Notes under the pieces: generated by a model
Seen by the model: the letters and a program-made list of their open reading frames with translations, nothing else
Database searches by the model: none
What the model was told of the DNA's origin: nothing
Translations under genes and position numbers: made by a program
DNA from: CAYVQF01 sp964454015
Lineage (GTDB): Bacteria > Myxococcota_A > Bradymonadia > UBA4248
Direction: 5' to 3'
DNA length: 22,441 nucleotides
Assembly: GCA_964454015.1 (NCBI GenBank)
Contig: CAYVQF010000077.1
Span: 1-22,441 of the forward strand
Shown: piece by piece, positions 15,205 through 22,441 of the stretch
Position numbering within the stretch: position 1 is the first letter of the stretch
Layout: every line of letters begins with the position of its first letter

Positions 15205-16554
15205 ATGAACCGTAACGCATTGGCATCCCCCCTTTGGGCCCTGTTCGCCGCGCTCCTCCTCGCTCCATCCTTGGCCATCGCCTCTCCACCGCCGGGCCAC
15301 GACCTTGTGGTCAAGCAACAGCACATTCGCGCCGAAATCGCCGCGTTTAGAGGCCTGAGCATCGATCACGACATCCCAAGCGAGTTCATGCCACCCGAGG
15401 CCCTACGCCAGGTACTCTTGCACAAACTCGCCGAGGAGATGAGCGATCAGGAGATCGCCGACGAGGCCACAGTGCTGCAAGTCCTCGGCTTGCTCGATGC
15501 CCGCATCGATTACAAGTCCTTTATGGTCGATCTCCTCACCAGCGAAATCGCCGGCTTCTACGATGACGACACCAAGTCTCTCTTCGTTGTCGAACGACCC
15601 ACGGAGGACTTCGACCAAGTCGTGCTCGTCCATGAGCTCTTTCATGCCATCCAAGATCATCTCTTCGGACTCGAGTCCTTCCGCGCTGGCGGCAAGGAAA
15701 ACGCCGATCTCATGGCAGCCCGCACGGCCTTCATCGAAGGCGATGCCATGGCCGTCATGCTCGACTATGAGATGCCATCCGGAACCTCTTTCACCGACAT
15801 CCCCGGCTTCGCCCGCTTTATCCGCGCCTCGGCCTCACAGGCCATGGTCATGGGGGGCGACATCTTCCAGCAAGCCCCACTGGTCCTCCGCGAGTCCCTC
15901 CTCTTTCCGTACATCGAGGGCCTGGTTTTCCTAGCCACCCTCAAAGAAATGGGCGGCTGGCCTGCCGTCGACGCCGTCTATTCAGATCCCCCCATGTCGA
16001 CCGAACAGATCCTACACCCCGAACGCTATCTCGACCGCGACCATCCCACCCTGATTCGCTTCATCGCCCCTGCCACGTCGACTTCAAAGCCCTTTTACGA
16101 CAATGTCTCAGGTGAGCTCGCTTTTCTGATCTACTTCAAGCAACACCAGAGCCTACTCAGCCAGAAGCCGGCCATTGACGCCAAAGGCGCCGCCACCGGT
16201 TGGGGCGGGGATCGGGTCCACGCCTACCGCGACGCCGAAGGGAATGCCTTCGTCGTCATGCTCTCGACATGGGACAGCCTGGAAGACGCCACAGAAGCCT
16301 TTGCTGCCACCGATGAGGCGCTAAACGCGCGCTTCCCCGCTGCCCTGCGCCAGCGCCGTCACAGCAACGCCGGCGAGGCCATGCAGTGGACACTCAAAGA
16401 TCGCATCTACTATCTGGAGAGACGTGGCACCATGGTGCTCACCATCGAGGGCCTGCCGGCCTCGATGCCACTCACCACCTGGCGTGAGAGCATCTGGCAC
16501 AGCCACACCCAGGAGCCTTATCCAGCCTTCACCGCCTCCGTTCCCCAACCCTGA
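15205..16554 (+). CDS. Secreted HExxH zinc metalloprotease-like protein
   Basis: The product has 449 residues: signal peptide 1-26 (core LWALFAALLLAPSLAIA), then a mainly helical domain. VLVHELFHAIQDH places the zinc ligands H143 and H147 and the general base E144. The downstream FIEGDA (E178) is a likely third ligand, as in gluzincins. ITSEI-like and GFYDDDTKSLFVV segments (112-129) before the motif resemble the strand that lines the cleft. The C-terminal half (200-449) has mixed beta content and no motif I recognise. Proteins of this plan occur widely in myxobacteria without assigned substrates. The start is supported by the signal peptide and a modest GAGAAG site. It ends 39 bp before a convergent gene. 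Confidence 0.85.
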   Translation: MNRNALASPLWALFAALLLAPSLAIASPPPGHDLVVKQQHIRAEIAAFRGLSIDHDIPSEFMPPEALRQVLLHKLAEEMSDQEIADEATVLQVLGLLDARIDYKSFMVDLLTSEIAGFYDDDTKSLFVVERPTEDFDQVVLVHELFHAIQDHLFGLESFRAGGKENADLMAARTAFIEGDAMAVMLDYEMPSGTSFTDIPGFARFIRASASQAMVMGGDIFQQAPLVLRESLLFPYIEGLVFLATLKEMGGWPAVDAVYSDPPMSTEQILHPERYLDRDHPTLIRFIAPATSTSKPFYDNVSGELAFLIYFKQHQSLLSQKPAIDAKGAATGWGGDRVHAYRDAEGNAFVVMLSTWDSLEDATEAFAATDEALNARFPAALRQRRHSNAGEAMQWTLKDRIYYLERRGTMVLTIEGLPASMPLTTWRESIWHSHTQEPYPAFTASVPQP

Positions 16555-16593
16555 ATGAGAGAGCGTCCGCAGGGCGCGACACCTGCGCTGGAC

Positions 16594-18756
16594 TCAGTCT
16601 TCACCGTCTGCAAAGCGTTTCGACCGCCGCGAGCGCCTGAAGCGTGCGAGGATCTTCTCTTGGCCTTGCACCGTCTCCTGCAAAGCGCGTAACAGTGCGT
16701 CTTTCTCCTGAAGGCTGACCTCGAGGAGTTGACAGCGCTGTCGCAAAACATCCCCTTCCTGGCTCACCCGCGCCAGCTCCTGGGACAAGTCCTGTCGCGC
16801 GCGTGCTGCCGTCTCGAAAGAAGCGGTCATCTCTGCCAAGGCCTTCTCGCTCGCTTCAGCCTGGACCCGCGCCGTCGTCTGGGCCGCCTCAGCCTGCGCC
16901 CGCACTTCGGCGCTCCGCTTCTCTTCGGCGCTCAGTTGGCTCTGCAGTACCTCGACCTCCGTCTTGCGCAACACCGCCTCGTGCGTCAATCGCTGGATCT
17001 CCGCCCCGATCTGCGCCAGTTCTCTCTCCCGCTGTAGGATCTCTCTCTCCTTCTCGGCGAGGGCGACATGCAGGCGCGTCCGCGCCGCATCGTCTGCGGG
17101 CTCAGCGGGGCCGTCTGCCATGGTTCCCCTGGCCACGGGACACTGCACTTCAAGGTGCAAGCGCAGAGACAACGCATCGATGGCCAGACGTTGCGCCTGC
17201 ATCGCCTCACGCATCTGCTCCAAGAGCAGGCTCTGCGGCCCGCCAGCGCCATCGCTCATGGCGTCATAGGAGGCCTCGGCCGGCACCGTCAGCTCGCTCT
17301 GCAGCCGATCGAGCTCGAGGTTCATGCCCTGAATCCGGCTCTCGTGGCTGAGAATGATCGCCTGGGCGCTGCGCAGCTCTCCCTCCAAATCGTCGATGAG
17401 GCTCTCTTTTTGACCGAGCTGTTCCTCCTGAATGACCGTGCGATGCTCCAGCCCCATGGCGCGCTGCACCATCGCTGAGAGACCCTCGTCGATCTGGGCG
17501 ATCAGTGGCTCCAGCGGCACGTGATAGATGAGGTCTGTGCCGGCATCAACGGGATCCTTGCTCAGGATGAAAATCCGAAAACGCGGCTGAGTGTCTGGCG
17601 CTACATCGAAAAGCTCGACGCCGTCTGCCTCTTCACCCTGTGGCCAGGAAAAACGCGTCGTGAGGACGGCGTTCTGTTCAACCTCTCTGATGTGGGGAAA
17701 AACACCGCCCAGGTGCGCCTGCGCCGCTTCAGAGCTCGCAAAAGCGACACGCTCGGCTGAGTGATTGCCCGCTTCGAAGCCAGCAAGGAGATCCGATATG
17801 CAACGGCTGCCGCCAATGCGCACCGATAGCGCCACGAAACCACCTGGCGCCAGCATGTCGCGCAAGCGTGCCAAAAAGGCCTTGTCTTGAATCGGCAGAT
17901 CTGGGTTGAGGACCAGCACCCGATCGAAATAGTCGCTTGGAGGCGGAGTGGCGATGAAAATCTCGTCAGAGTCCGTAAAGGGGAGGTCACCCGGAGGAAA
18001 CTCATCTCCTCCAGGAGCGTCATCAATCTCAGCCGCTGCCAATAGGGCGCTCAAAGGATTGGCATGCGCCTCAGCCTCAGCCTCAGCCTCAGCCTCAGCC
18101 CCAGCCCCAGCCCCAGCCCCAGCCTCACTCTCAGTCATCACCGATTCCGTCGCCTCTGGAGAGGCGGACATCGCCTCTTCCTCCGCGGCAGGTTGGGTCG
18201 CAACGGCTTCCCCCTCAGAGTGTGGTGCTTCACTTGGAAGCTCTTGCCCTTCTGCCGCCAAGGGGGCAGGACCATCGGCCCCCTCACCGCCGTCACCAGC
18301 GGGTGCCGGGATGTCCTCGGGTGCGCCATCGGGCTCCACCTCAAGAGCCGGCCGAGCGAGCTGCGGGCTGGTCTCGCGCAAACGCAGCACGGGAATGCGA
18401 ACGTCCGTCTTGCGCAGGTCATCACTCATCGCGGCGAGCTTACGCTCTTGGGTCGGGACCAACGCGCCGAGGTCGAGGGGGTCTTCCACGAAACCGGCGA
18501 CAAAGCGCAGGTTGGGCAAATCATAGCGCGCCCTCGCCTCATCGATCGTCGCCGAGCTGGGATCGACAGCGATCACCTCTGCTGCCCCAGTGTGAGCCAG
18601 CAGGGCCGCTCCTTCACCAGAGCCGCAACCCAAGTCCAGAACTTTCTTGCCTTTGCACCATGCCGACAAGAAGGCATAGCGAGGTAGCCTGTCGTGCCAG
18701 TTGGCCAGGTGAGTGATCTGCGGCAATTTTTTTTCCATGAAGCAACCCCAACCCAT
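16594..18756 (-). CDS. SAM-dependent methyltransferase with a long acidic insertion and coiled-coil tail
   Basis: The product has 720 residues. The first part is a class I methyltransferase: motif I VLDLGCGSGEG (39-49) and acidic loop VDPSS (64-68). After about residue 95 the fold is interrupted by roughly 170 residues of acidic low complexity, including an Ala/Gly/Glu run (212-230). It resumes with DYFDRVLVLN and RLRDMLAPGGFVALSVR (275-313), which are strand 4 and the following helix and strand. From about 420 to 705 it is coiled coil rich in Gln, Glu and Ala, ending in a basic tail (RFRRSRRSKRF). The start at 18756 has GAGAGGG upstream; ATG at 18738 is an alternative closer to the conserved MEKKLPQITH. 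Substrate unknown; a scaffold at a polysaccharide or envelope site is a guess. Confidence 0.8.
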   Translation of the reverse strand: MGWGCFMEKKLPQITHLANWHDRLPRYAFLSAWCKGKKVLDLGCGSGEGAALLAHTGAAEVIAVDPSSATIDEARARYDLPNLRFVAGFVEDPLDLGALVPTQERKLAAMSDDLRKTDVRIPVLRLRETSPQLARPALEVEPDGAPEDIPAPAGDGGEGADGPAPLAAEGQELPSEAPHSEGEAVATQPAAEEEAMSASPEATESVMTESEAGAGAGAGAEAEAEAEAEAHANPLSALLAAAEIDDAPGGDEFPPGDLPFTDSDEIFIATPPPSDYFDRVLVLNPDLPIQDKAFLARLRDMLAPGGFVALSVRIGGSRCISDLLAGFEAGNHSAERVAFASSEAAQAHLGGVFPHIREVEQNAVLTTRFSWPQGEEADGVELFDVAPDTQPRFRIFILSKDPVDAGTDLIYHVPLEPLIAQIDEGLSAMVQRAMGLEHRTVIQEEQLGQKESLIDDLEGELRSAQAIILSHESRIQGMNLELDRLQSELTVPAEASYDAMSDGAGGPQSLLLEQMREAMQAQRLAIDALSLRLHLEVQCPVARGTMADGPAEPADDAARTRLHVALAEKEREILQRERELAQIGAEIQRLTHEAVLRKTEVEVLQSQLSAEEKRSAEVRAQAEAAQTTARVQAEASEKALAEMTASFETAARARQDLSQELARVSQEGDVLRQRCQLLEVSLQEKDALLRALQETVQGQEKILARFRRSRRSKRFADGED
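18068..18127. repeat. Hexanucleotide repeat inside the methyltransferase gene
   Basis: Ten 6-bp units occur on the plus strand: five GCCTCA, four GCCCCA and one more GCCTCA. On the coding strand they give the Ala-Glu and Ala-Gly dipeptide run. Gain or loss of units keeps the frame, so length varies but expression is not switched off. Confidence 0.92.
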
Positions 18757-18824
18757 CCTCGCCCTCTCGGGCACCTTCCGCGCGGTCACCAGGATTTCCC
18801 CTACTTACCGCTCAGTTGTCAATC

Positions 18825-19985
18825 TCACGCGCCATGGACGTAGGCATCGAGGTTCGAGCCCAGACGCTGCATGATGAAAGCCTTGAAACGTTCTTTCAGG
18901 CGAACCTCGAGCTGCCGTATGCGTTCTTTGCTCACGCCAAAGCGCTCACCCAACTCCGACAACGTCACCGGCTCCAACGCAGTCAGACGCTCTTCCCACA
19001 GCGCGACTTCGCGCTCGTCGTGAATCTTGGCGGAAAACTCCTCCATGACTTCACGCACTTTCTCTTTGAACTCAAGATCCACGTAGAGCTCTTCGGGGTT
19101 GAGTTCACCCTTGTTGGCGAGTAACTCACCAACAGTGGTATCTTCGTACCCCGCAGCGTTCTGTTCCAAGCTCAGGGGCGCGACGTCGAGGTGTTGACTC
19201 ACCTCGATGACATCGCGCTCTGAGACCCCCAACTTTTCGGCGACCAGCGCCGGAGACGGGGTAAGGAAGCCCTCGCGCACGAGCTGCGCACGGGCCTTCT
19301 TCAGGTTGTAGAAGAGTTTCCGTCCAGCCCGCGTCGAGCCGATGCGCACGGGCTGGAAGTGATTCATCAAATAATTCAGGATCATCGCCCGAATCCAGTA
19401 TTGGGCGTAAGAAGTGAATTTGACCTGTCGGTAGGGATCGTAGCGCTTGATCGCTTCAGACAGGCCCACGTTCCCTTCTTGGATGAGCTCCAAGAGATTG
19501 GTCCAGCGACGCCGGTACTCGCGGGCGATTTTCACGACCAGGCGCAAATTCGTGAGGATGAGAATCCGTGCCGCCTCGACATCTCCGAGCTCTCGGTAAC
19601 GCACGGCCAACTTCTGCTGGGCCATGGGCTCCAGCACCGGATGATGGCGAATCCGCGCGAGGTAAACGCTCAAAGGGTCGCCGTTGGCCGATACTTCCCC
19701 CAAGGGCGCCGCCCTGAAGGCTTCTCGCAGCACCAACATGGCCCCATCTTCAGTCGCATCCAACGGCGCCGTTCCATCGGCATCGAGCCAGGTCCCGTGG
19801 TGTTCAAAGCCACCCGTACCTGCCGACCAATCACCGGCAATGGACTCCAACGCCTCTAGCTCGAGATCAGGTTCGAGGTCGACATCGGCGTCGATCACAT
19901 CGATCTCGGCCTCGATGACCTCTTCGTCGTGCGCCTCGACATGCGCACCCTCCTCGCCTCGTACCTGTCCCAGAGCCTTCGCCAT
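18825..19985 (-). CDS. rpoH: RpoH-like (sigma-32 family) sigma factor with acidic N-terminal extension
   Basis: The product of 386 residues is a group 3-type sigma factor. It has DPLSVYLARIRHHPVL (region 1.2, 103-118), NLLELIQEGNVGLSEAI (region 2, 163-179), FTSYAQYWIRAMI (190-202) and the RpoH box GRKLFYNLKK (221-230). The region 4 helix-turn-helix TLSELGERFGVSKERIRQLEVRLKERF spans 341-367. The RpoH box is the clearest sign that it belongs to the heat-shock family, whose members in myxobacteria (SigB, SigC and relatives) have also taken on developmental roles. Residues 1-100 are an acidic, low-complexity extension not found in E. coli RpoH. The start has only AGGG 6-7 nt before it. The gene lies 68 bp before the methyltransferase, so the two may be co-transcribed. 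Confidence 0.9.
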   Translation of the reverse strand: MAKALGQVRGEEGAHVEAHDEEVIEAEIDVIDADVDLEPDLELEALESIAGDWSAGTGGFEHHGTWLDADGTAPLDATEDGAMLVLREAFRAAPLGEVSANGDPLSVYLARIRHHPVLEPMAQQKLAVRYRELGDVEAARILILTNLRLVVKIAREYRRRWTNLLELIQEGNVGLSEAIKRYDPYRQVKFTSYAQYWIRAMILNYLMNHFQPVRIGSTRAGRKLFYNLKKARAQLVREGFLTPSPALVAEKLGVSERDVIEVSQHLDVAPLSLEQNAAGYEDTTVGELLANKGELNPEELYVDLEFKEKVREVMEEFSAKIHDEREVALWEERLTALEPVTLSELGERFGVSKERIRQLEVRLKERFKAFIMQRLGSNLDAYVHGA

Positions 19986-20332
19986 GCTGCACCCTATATG
20001 CCCACCCGGGTCCCCTCACGCGCACGTCTTCGCGCCCGTGGATCCAAAAAAGAATGCAGAAGGGGACCACCCAATGACATCCCGTACCGGCCGAACGCGT
20101 GACGCCGGCGGGGCTAAGATACGCCCTATCGCTCCCATTGACCAGACATCATCGCACTCGCGCGCCGCCCGCCCACTGCGCGGGGAACCGTTGCCATGCA
20201 CAGCCTTGCCTTGCGCTGCAAAGTTCGGCACCATGCGTGGCTGCTGGAAAGGAGCCAGGCGAGGGCGCCTCGTGGCCCCTCGCTGGTGTTATTAGCTGGG
20301 CCGCGGGCCCTTGATGAGTCGAGTTCCATTCT
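19986..20332. other. Divergent control region of the two sigma factor genes
   Basis: No gene is seen. It contains an 8-bp inverted repeat, GGTCCCCT (20009-20016) and AGGGGACC (20061-20068), 44 bp apart, in the leader of the RpoH-like gene. A small GGGCC-GCG-GGCCC hairpin lies at 20298-20310 before the ECF gene. An extended -10 (TG-T-TATTAG, 20287-20295) lies about 40 bp upstream of the ECF start. Confidence 0.45.
20287..20295 (+). promoter_or_regulatory. Possible extended -10 promoter of the ECF sigma gene
   Basis: TG, one base, then TATTAG matches an extended -10 (four of six positions in the hexamer). No -35 is seen, which extended -10 promoters can do without. The transcript would begin about 32 nt before the start codon and would include the GGGCC hairpin at 20298-20310. 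Confidence 0.28.
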
Positions 20333-20926
20333 ATGGATGTGTCCGACGAAACGCTGGTCGAGCGAGCCCAAACGGGGGATCACGATGCGTTCCGGCTGCT
20401 CGTCGAGCGATACCAACGACGCCTCCTGGCGATTGCTTTTGGTGTGGTGCGCAACCATGAGGACGCCCTTGACGTCGTCCAAGAAGCTTTCGTTAAGGTT
20501 TACAAGCACATCGACAAGTTCCAGGGGTCCTCGTCTTTTTACACTTGGGTCTACCGCATCACGGTCAACCTTTCCATCGACGTCTTGCGTAAGCGCGCGC
20601 GCCACCATGAGGTCGATTACGACGACACCTTGCAACGCAAGAACAGTGGCAACGAGCCCATGTCCCCGAGCCTGCTCGGCGTCAACCCCGCCCGCGTGTA
20701 CCAGCGCCGCGAGTTGCTGGAGCAGCTCGATGAGGCGCTGAAAAACCTCTCTGAGAAGCACCGCACCATCATCCTCTTGCGGGAAGTGAAGGGCCTCTCC
20801 TACAGCGAGATCGCGGAGATTTTGAACATCTCCAAGGGAACGGTCATGAGCCGTTTGCACCACGCGCGTCGCAACCTGCAAGAAGCGCTCGGCGAATACC
20901 TGGATCACAAGCCCGAGCTCGACTGA
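20333..20926 (+). CDS. ECF (RpoE-type) RNA polymerase sigma factor
   Basis: The 197-residue product has only sigma regions 2 and 4. Region 2 spans about 20-90, with DALDVVQEAFVKVYKHIDKFQG (44-65) and the -10 reading helix WVYRITVNLSIDVLRKR (72-88). Region 4 spans 130-185, with ALKNLSEKHRTIILLREVKGLSYSEIAEIL and the recognition helix ISKGTVMSRLHHARRNL. The linker between them is about 40 residues. Length and motifs fit the RpoE class. No anti-sigma gene follows: the next gene is convergent mglA. So it is either controlled by a partner elsewhere or by its own transcription. Confidence 0.93.
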   Translation: MDVSDETLVERAQTGDHDAFRLLVERYQRRLLAIAFGVVRNHEDALDVVQEAFVKVYKHIDKFQGSSSFYTWVYRITVNLSIDVLRKRARHHEVDYDDTLQRKNSGNEPMSPSLLGVNPARVYQRRELLEQLDEALKNLSEKHRTIILLREVKGLSYSEIAEILNISKGTVMSRLHHARRNLQEALGEYLDHKPELD

Positions 20927-20939
20927 AGGCAGATCGCGC

Positions 20940-20960
20940 CGCCGCTAGGGCTTCGCGGCG
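20940..20960. terminator. Hairpin between the convergent ECF sigma and mglA genes
   Basis: CGCCGC and GCGGCG form a 6-bp GC stem around a nine-base loop, 14 bp after the sigma stop and 37 bp from the mglA stop. It has no T run on either strand, so termination would be Rho-aided if it is a terminator at all. Confidence 0.35.
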
Positions 20961-20996
20961 TCGCTCATGGCGGTCGCCGATATCCAGGCAGGGCGG

Positions 20997-21599
20997 CTAC
21001 TTCCCAGACTTTTTCAGTTCGACCAGGATCATCTTGACCACGGCCTTGAGGCAGTCAAAGACCCCCGGACCGTTGGGTGCGGCAGCGATGGCTTCATAGT
21101 CGGGGATCTTGGGATACCAGGGATTGAGGGCCTCGCGCAGTTCTTGCACGCTGACCGCGTTGGGCAGATCCCTCTTGTTGTACTGGATGACGAAAGGAAT
21201 CTTCTCGATGTCGTAGCCATAGGCCGAGAGGTTATCCTTGAGGTCATCCATGGAGATGATGTTCGCCTCGACGCGCTCAGCCTGTGAGTCAGCGACGAAG
21301 ACCACCCCGTCAGCGCCTTTCATGATCAGCTTTCGACTGGCGGAGTAGAAGAGCTGCCCAGGAACGGTGTAGAGATGCAGCCGGGTCTTGAAGCCCCGGA
21401 TGGCAGGCAACGCCAACGGCAAGAAGTCAAAGAAGAGCGTCCGCTCTTGCTTGGTTTCCAAGCTGATGAGTTTACCACGGGCGTCGGCGTTGGTGCCTGA
21501 GTAGATGAACTTGACGTTCGTGGTCTTCCCACACAAGCCGGGACCGTAGTAGACGATCTTGAGTATGATTTCCCGGTTGGAGTAGTTGATAAAGGACAT
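20997..21599 (-). CDS. mglA: MglA-type small GTPase, cell polarity switch
   Basis: The product is 200 residues and close to M. xanthus MglA along its whole length. It has P-loop GPGLCGKTT (19-27), switch region R53-T54 then LFFDFLPLAL, TVPGQLFYSASRK (78-90) with Q82, VADS (102-105), and NKRDLP (141-146). MglA-GTP sits at the leading pole and sets direction of gliding and type IV pilus use; MglB stimulates hydrolysis. R53, T54 and Q82, needed for the unusual MglB-assisted mechanism, are present. The start at 21599 has GAGG 5 nt upstream. It is downstream of mglB with a 121-bp gap, longer than the tight overlap in M. xanthus. Confidence 0.96.
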   Translation of the reverse strand: MSFINYSNREIILKIVYYGPGLCGKTTNVKFIYSGTNADARGKLISLETKQERTLFFDFLPLALPAIRGFKTRLHLYTVPGQLFYSASRKLIMKGADGVVFVADSQAERVEANIISMDDLKDNLSAYGYDIEKIPFVIQYNKRDLPNAVSVQELREALNPWYPKIPDYEAIAAAPNGPGVFDCLKAVVKMILVELKKSGK

Positions 21600-21657
21600 G
21601 GGTCCCTCACCTTTACGTTCAGTGGGAGCAGGCCAGCGTAATGACTTCAACCCGGTT

Positions 21658-21676
21658 CCGGCAGCCCCGGTGCCGG
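21658..21676. repeat. Hairpin in the mglB-mglA gap
   Basis: CCGGCA and TGCCGG pair around a seven-base loop. It sits about 60 bp before the mglA start. No T run follows, so it may shape relative levels of the two proteins by RNA stability rather than end the transcript. Confidence 0.45.
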
Positions 21677-21720
21677 GCGGATACCCTCAAAGAGTGACCA
21701 AAAATTCGCTTCATTGGAGC

Positions 21721-22194
21721 CTAGAATCCATCCCCGAAGAATCGATCCACTTCTTCATCGGTGATATCGACAAAGGGGTCAAACTTCCTGCCCCGTGTTG
21801 CCTTGGAGACCATGCTGTCATAGACCACCTCGACGGCAAGTCGCGTCTTGCGCACGCGCAGCCGGACCAGCCCGAGGCTTGCTCTCTCATCGAAGAGCAC
21901 CACCAGGATAAGCCCTTCGGTGACCTTCGCAATGTATAGATGTTCGCGCGGACCCTCATGGTAGTGCGTCGGGAAATCAGACTGACCCAGAAGCTGCGCC
22001 AATCGTGTGGTTGCCGCAACCGTGCCGGCCACCAACGATGAGAGGGCTGCTGTGTCATCTTCGTCATGTCGACCAACCCGCGCAATGAGCTGCCCCTCGG
22101 GATCGATGAAGAAGACCGCCAACGCTTGAATGTCGCGCAGCAAGCGATCGCAAATCTCCTCCAATCGTCGCTGTTCGTCCTCATAAAGTATCAT
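21721..22194 (-). CDS. mglB: MglB-type Roadblock protein, regulator of MglA
   Basis: From the start at 22194 the product is 157 residues, the length of M. xanthus MglB, and begins MILYEDEQRRLEEICDRLLRD like the family. The Roadblock/LC7 fold covers about 10-125, with FFIDPEGQLIARVG (28-41), LSSLVAGTVAAT (51-62), FPTHYHEG (74-81) and VVLFDERASLGLVRLRV (98-114). The tail FDPFVDITDEEVDRFF (138-153) matches the C-terminal helix that in M. xanthus helps nucleotide exchange on MglA. It should be the GTPase-activating partner of the adjacent mglA product. An upstream GTG at 22257 is open in frame but lacks a ribosome site and family support. Confidence 0.94.
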   Translation of the reverse strand: MILYEDEQRRLEEICDRLLRDIQALAVFFIDPEGQLIARVGRHDEDDTAALSSLVAGTVAATTRLAQLLGQSDFPTHYHEGPREHLYIAKVTEGLILVVLFDERASLGLVRLRVRKTRLAVEVVYDSMVSKATRGRKFDPFVDITDEEVDRFFGDGF

Positions 22195-22296
22195 GAGCGG
22201 GCCGCCCCAGACCAGTGCCCCCTCGACCTGAGGCAAAGCAATGACCCGCGAGGACACTATGAAGCACTGTCGTTGTCAATCCCAGTACCCTCAACA
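22195..22296. other. Upstream region of mglB
   Basis: A perfect -35 hexamer TTGACA lies on the minus strand at 22279-22274, about 80 bp before the mglB start, but nothing good sits at -10 distance. No ribosome site for mglB is strong. Confidence 0.25.
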
Positions 22297-22441
22297 TTGC
22301 TGTCTCAACCAACGCAAGCTGTCTGGATCAGGCAGCAACTGATCGGCAAGCTAACACAACTGCCTACAGAAGCGCAAGATGCCTGGCACGCCCACAATCC
22401 ACGACCAAAGCCGGCATGGGGCTTGCTCGTTGTGAATTATT
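22297..22441 (+). CDS. Possible start of a gene running off the window
   Basis: From a TTG at 22297 the frame stays open to the window end, giving 48 residues that read like protein (TQAVWIRQQLIGKLTQL, then NPRPKPAWGLLVVNY). There is no ribosome site before the TTG, and the third-codon GC is lower than in neighbouring genes, so it may be chance. If real it is divergent from mglB. Confidence 0.25.
   Translation, partial: MLSQPTQAVWIRQQLIGKLTQLPTEAQDAWHAHNPRPKPAWGLLVVNY

Noticed and set aside
18068..18127. Phase-variable on/off repeat
   Set aside because: The unit is 6 bp, so changes keep the reading frame and cannot switch the gene off.
20126..20908. 260-codon minus-strand frame opposite the ECF sigma gene
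   Set aside because: The plus-strand product has complete sigma regions 2 and 4; this is its mirror image.

Overview
The window looks like chromosome from a predatory/gliding-type deltaproteobacterium in the modern Myxococcota or Bradymonadota sense. The evidence is a clear mglB-mglA polarity-switch pair, a Ser/Thr kinase with a PEGA domain, many lipoproteins and secreted proteins with Cys-rich, TPR or proline-rich parts, an RpoH-like and an ECF sigma factor, and GC-rich codon use. I see no insertion sequence, integrase, phage gene or CRISPR array. The genes appear resident rather than recently acquired, and placement below phylum is not possible by eye.

Layout. Positions 346-4816 (+) hold a run of four genes: a membrane Ser/Thr kinase, a TPR/two-TM envelope protein, a small exported protein and a NYN-nuclease/LOTUS protein. 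Positions 4821-9536 (-) hold a Cys-rich lipoprotein, a PolX/PHP DNA polymerase, an outer-membrane barrel-like protein and a coiled-coil/zinc-ribbon protein with a TTG start. A CAT-anticodon tRNA lies at 9881-9953 (-), with a good promoter upstream and an intrinsic terminator about 220 nt downstream. Positions 10094-11531 (-) hold a tandem pair of lipoproteins with a type II secretion pseudopilin (GspG)-like C-terminus and a small helical protein. lipB (+) follows at 11900-12655, preceded by a 15-bp minisatellite. It converges, with overlapping stop codons, on a two-gene unit (14807-12652, -) of a zinc-ribbon/acidic/four-TM protein and a secreted Ig-like protein. A secreted HExxH metalloprotease (15205-16554, +) faces a large methyltransferase/coiled-coil protein (-) and an RpoH-like sigma factor (-). 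An ECF sigma factor (+) is divergent from the latter. The window ends with mglA and mglB (-) and possibly the first codons of a further + strand gene.

How it fits together. Three regulatory layers are visible: protein phosphorylation (kinase), transcription (two sigma factors) and spatial polarity (MglA GTPase with its MglB regulator). The remaining genes are mostly housekeeping (lipB, polX, tRNA) or envelope proteins. I do not see one compact new defence or biosynthetic system. The least-explained items are the zinc-ribbon protein carrying repeated T-[LV]-[LM]-G motifs, the methyltransferase interrupted by a long acidic low-complexity stretch, the paired lipidated pseudopilin-like proteins, and the structured trailer of the tRNA transcript.
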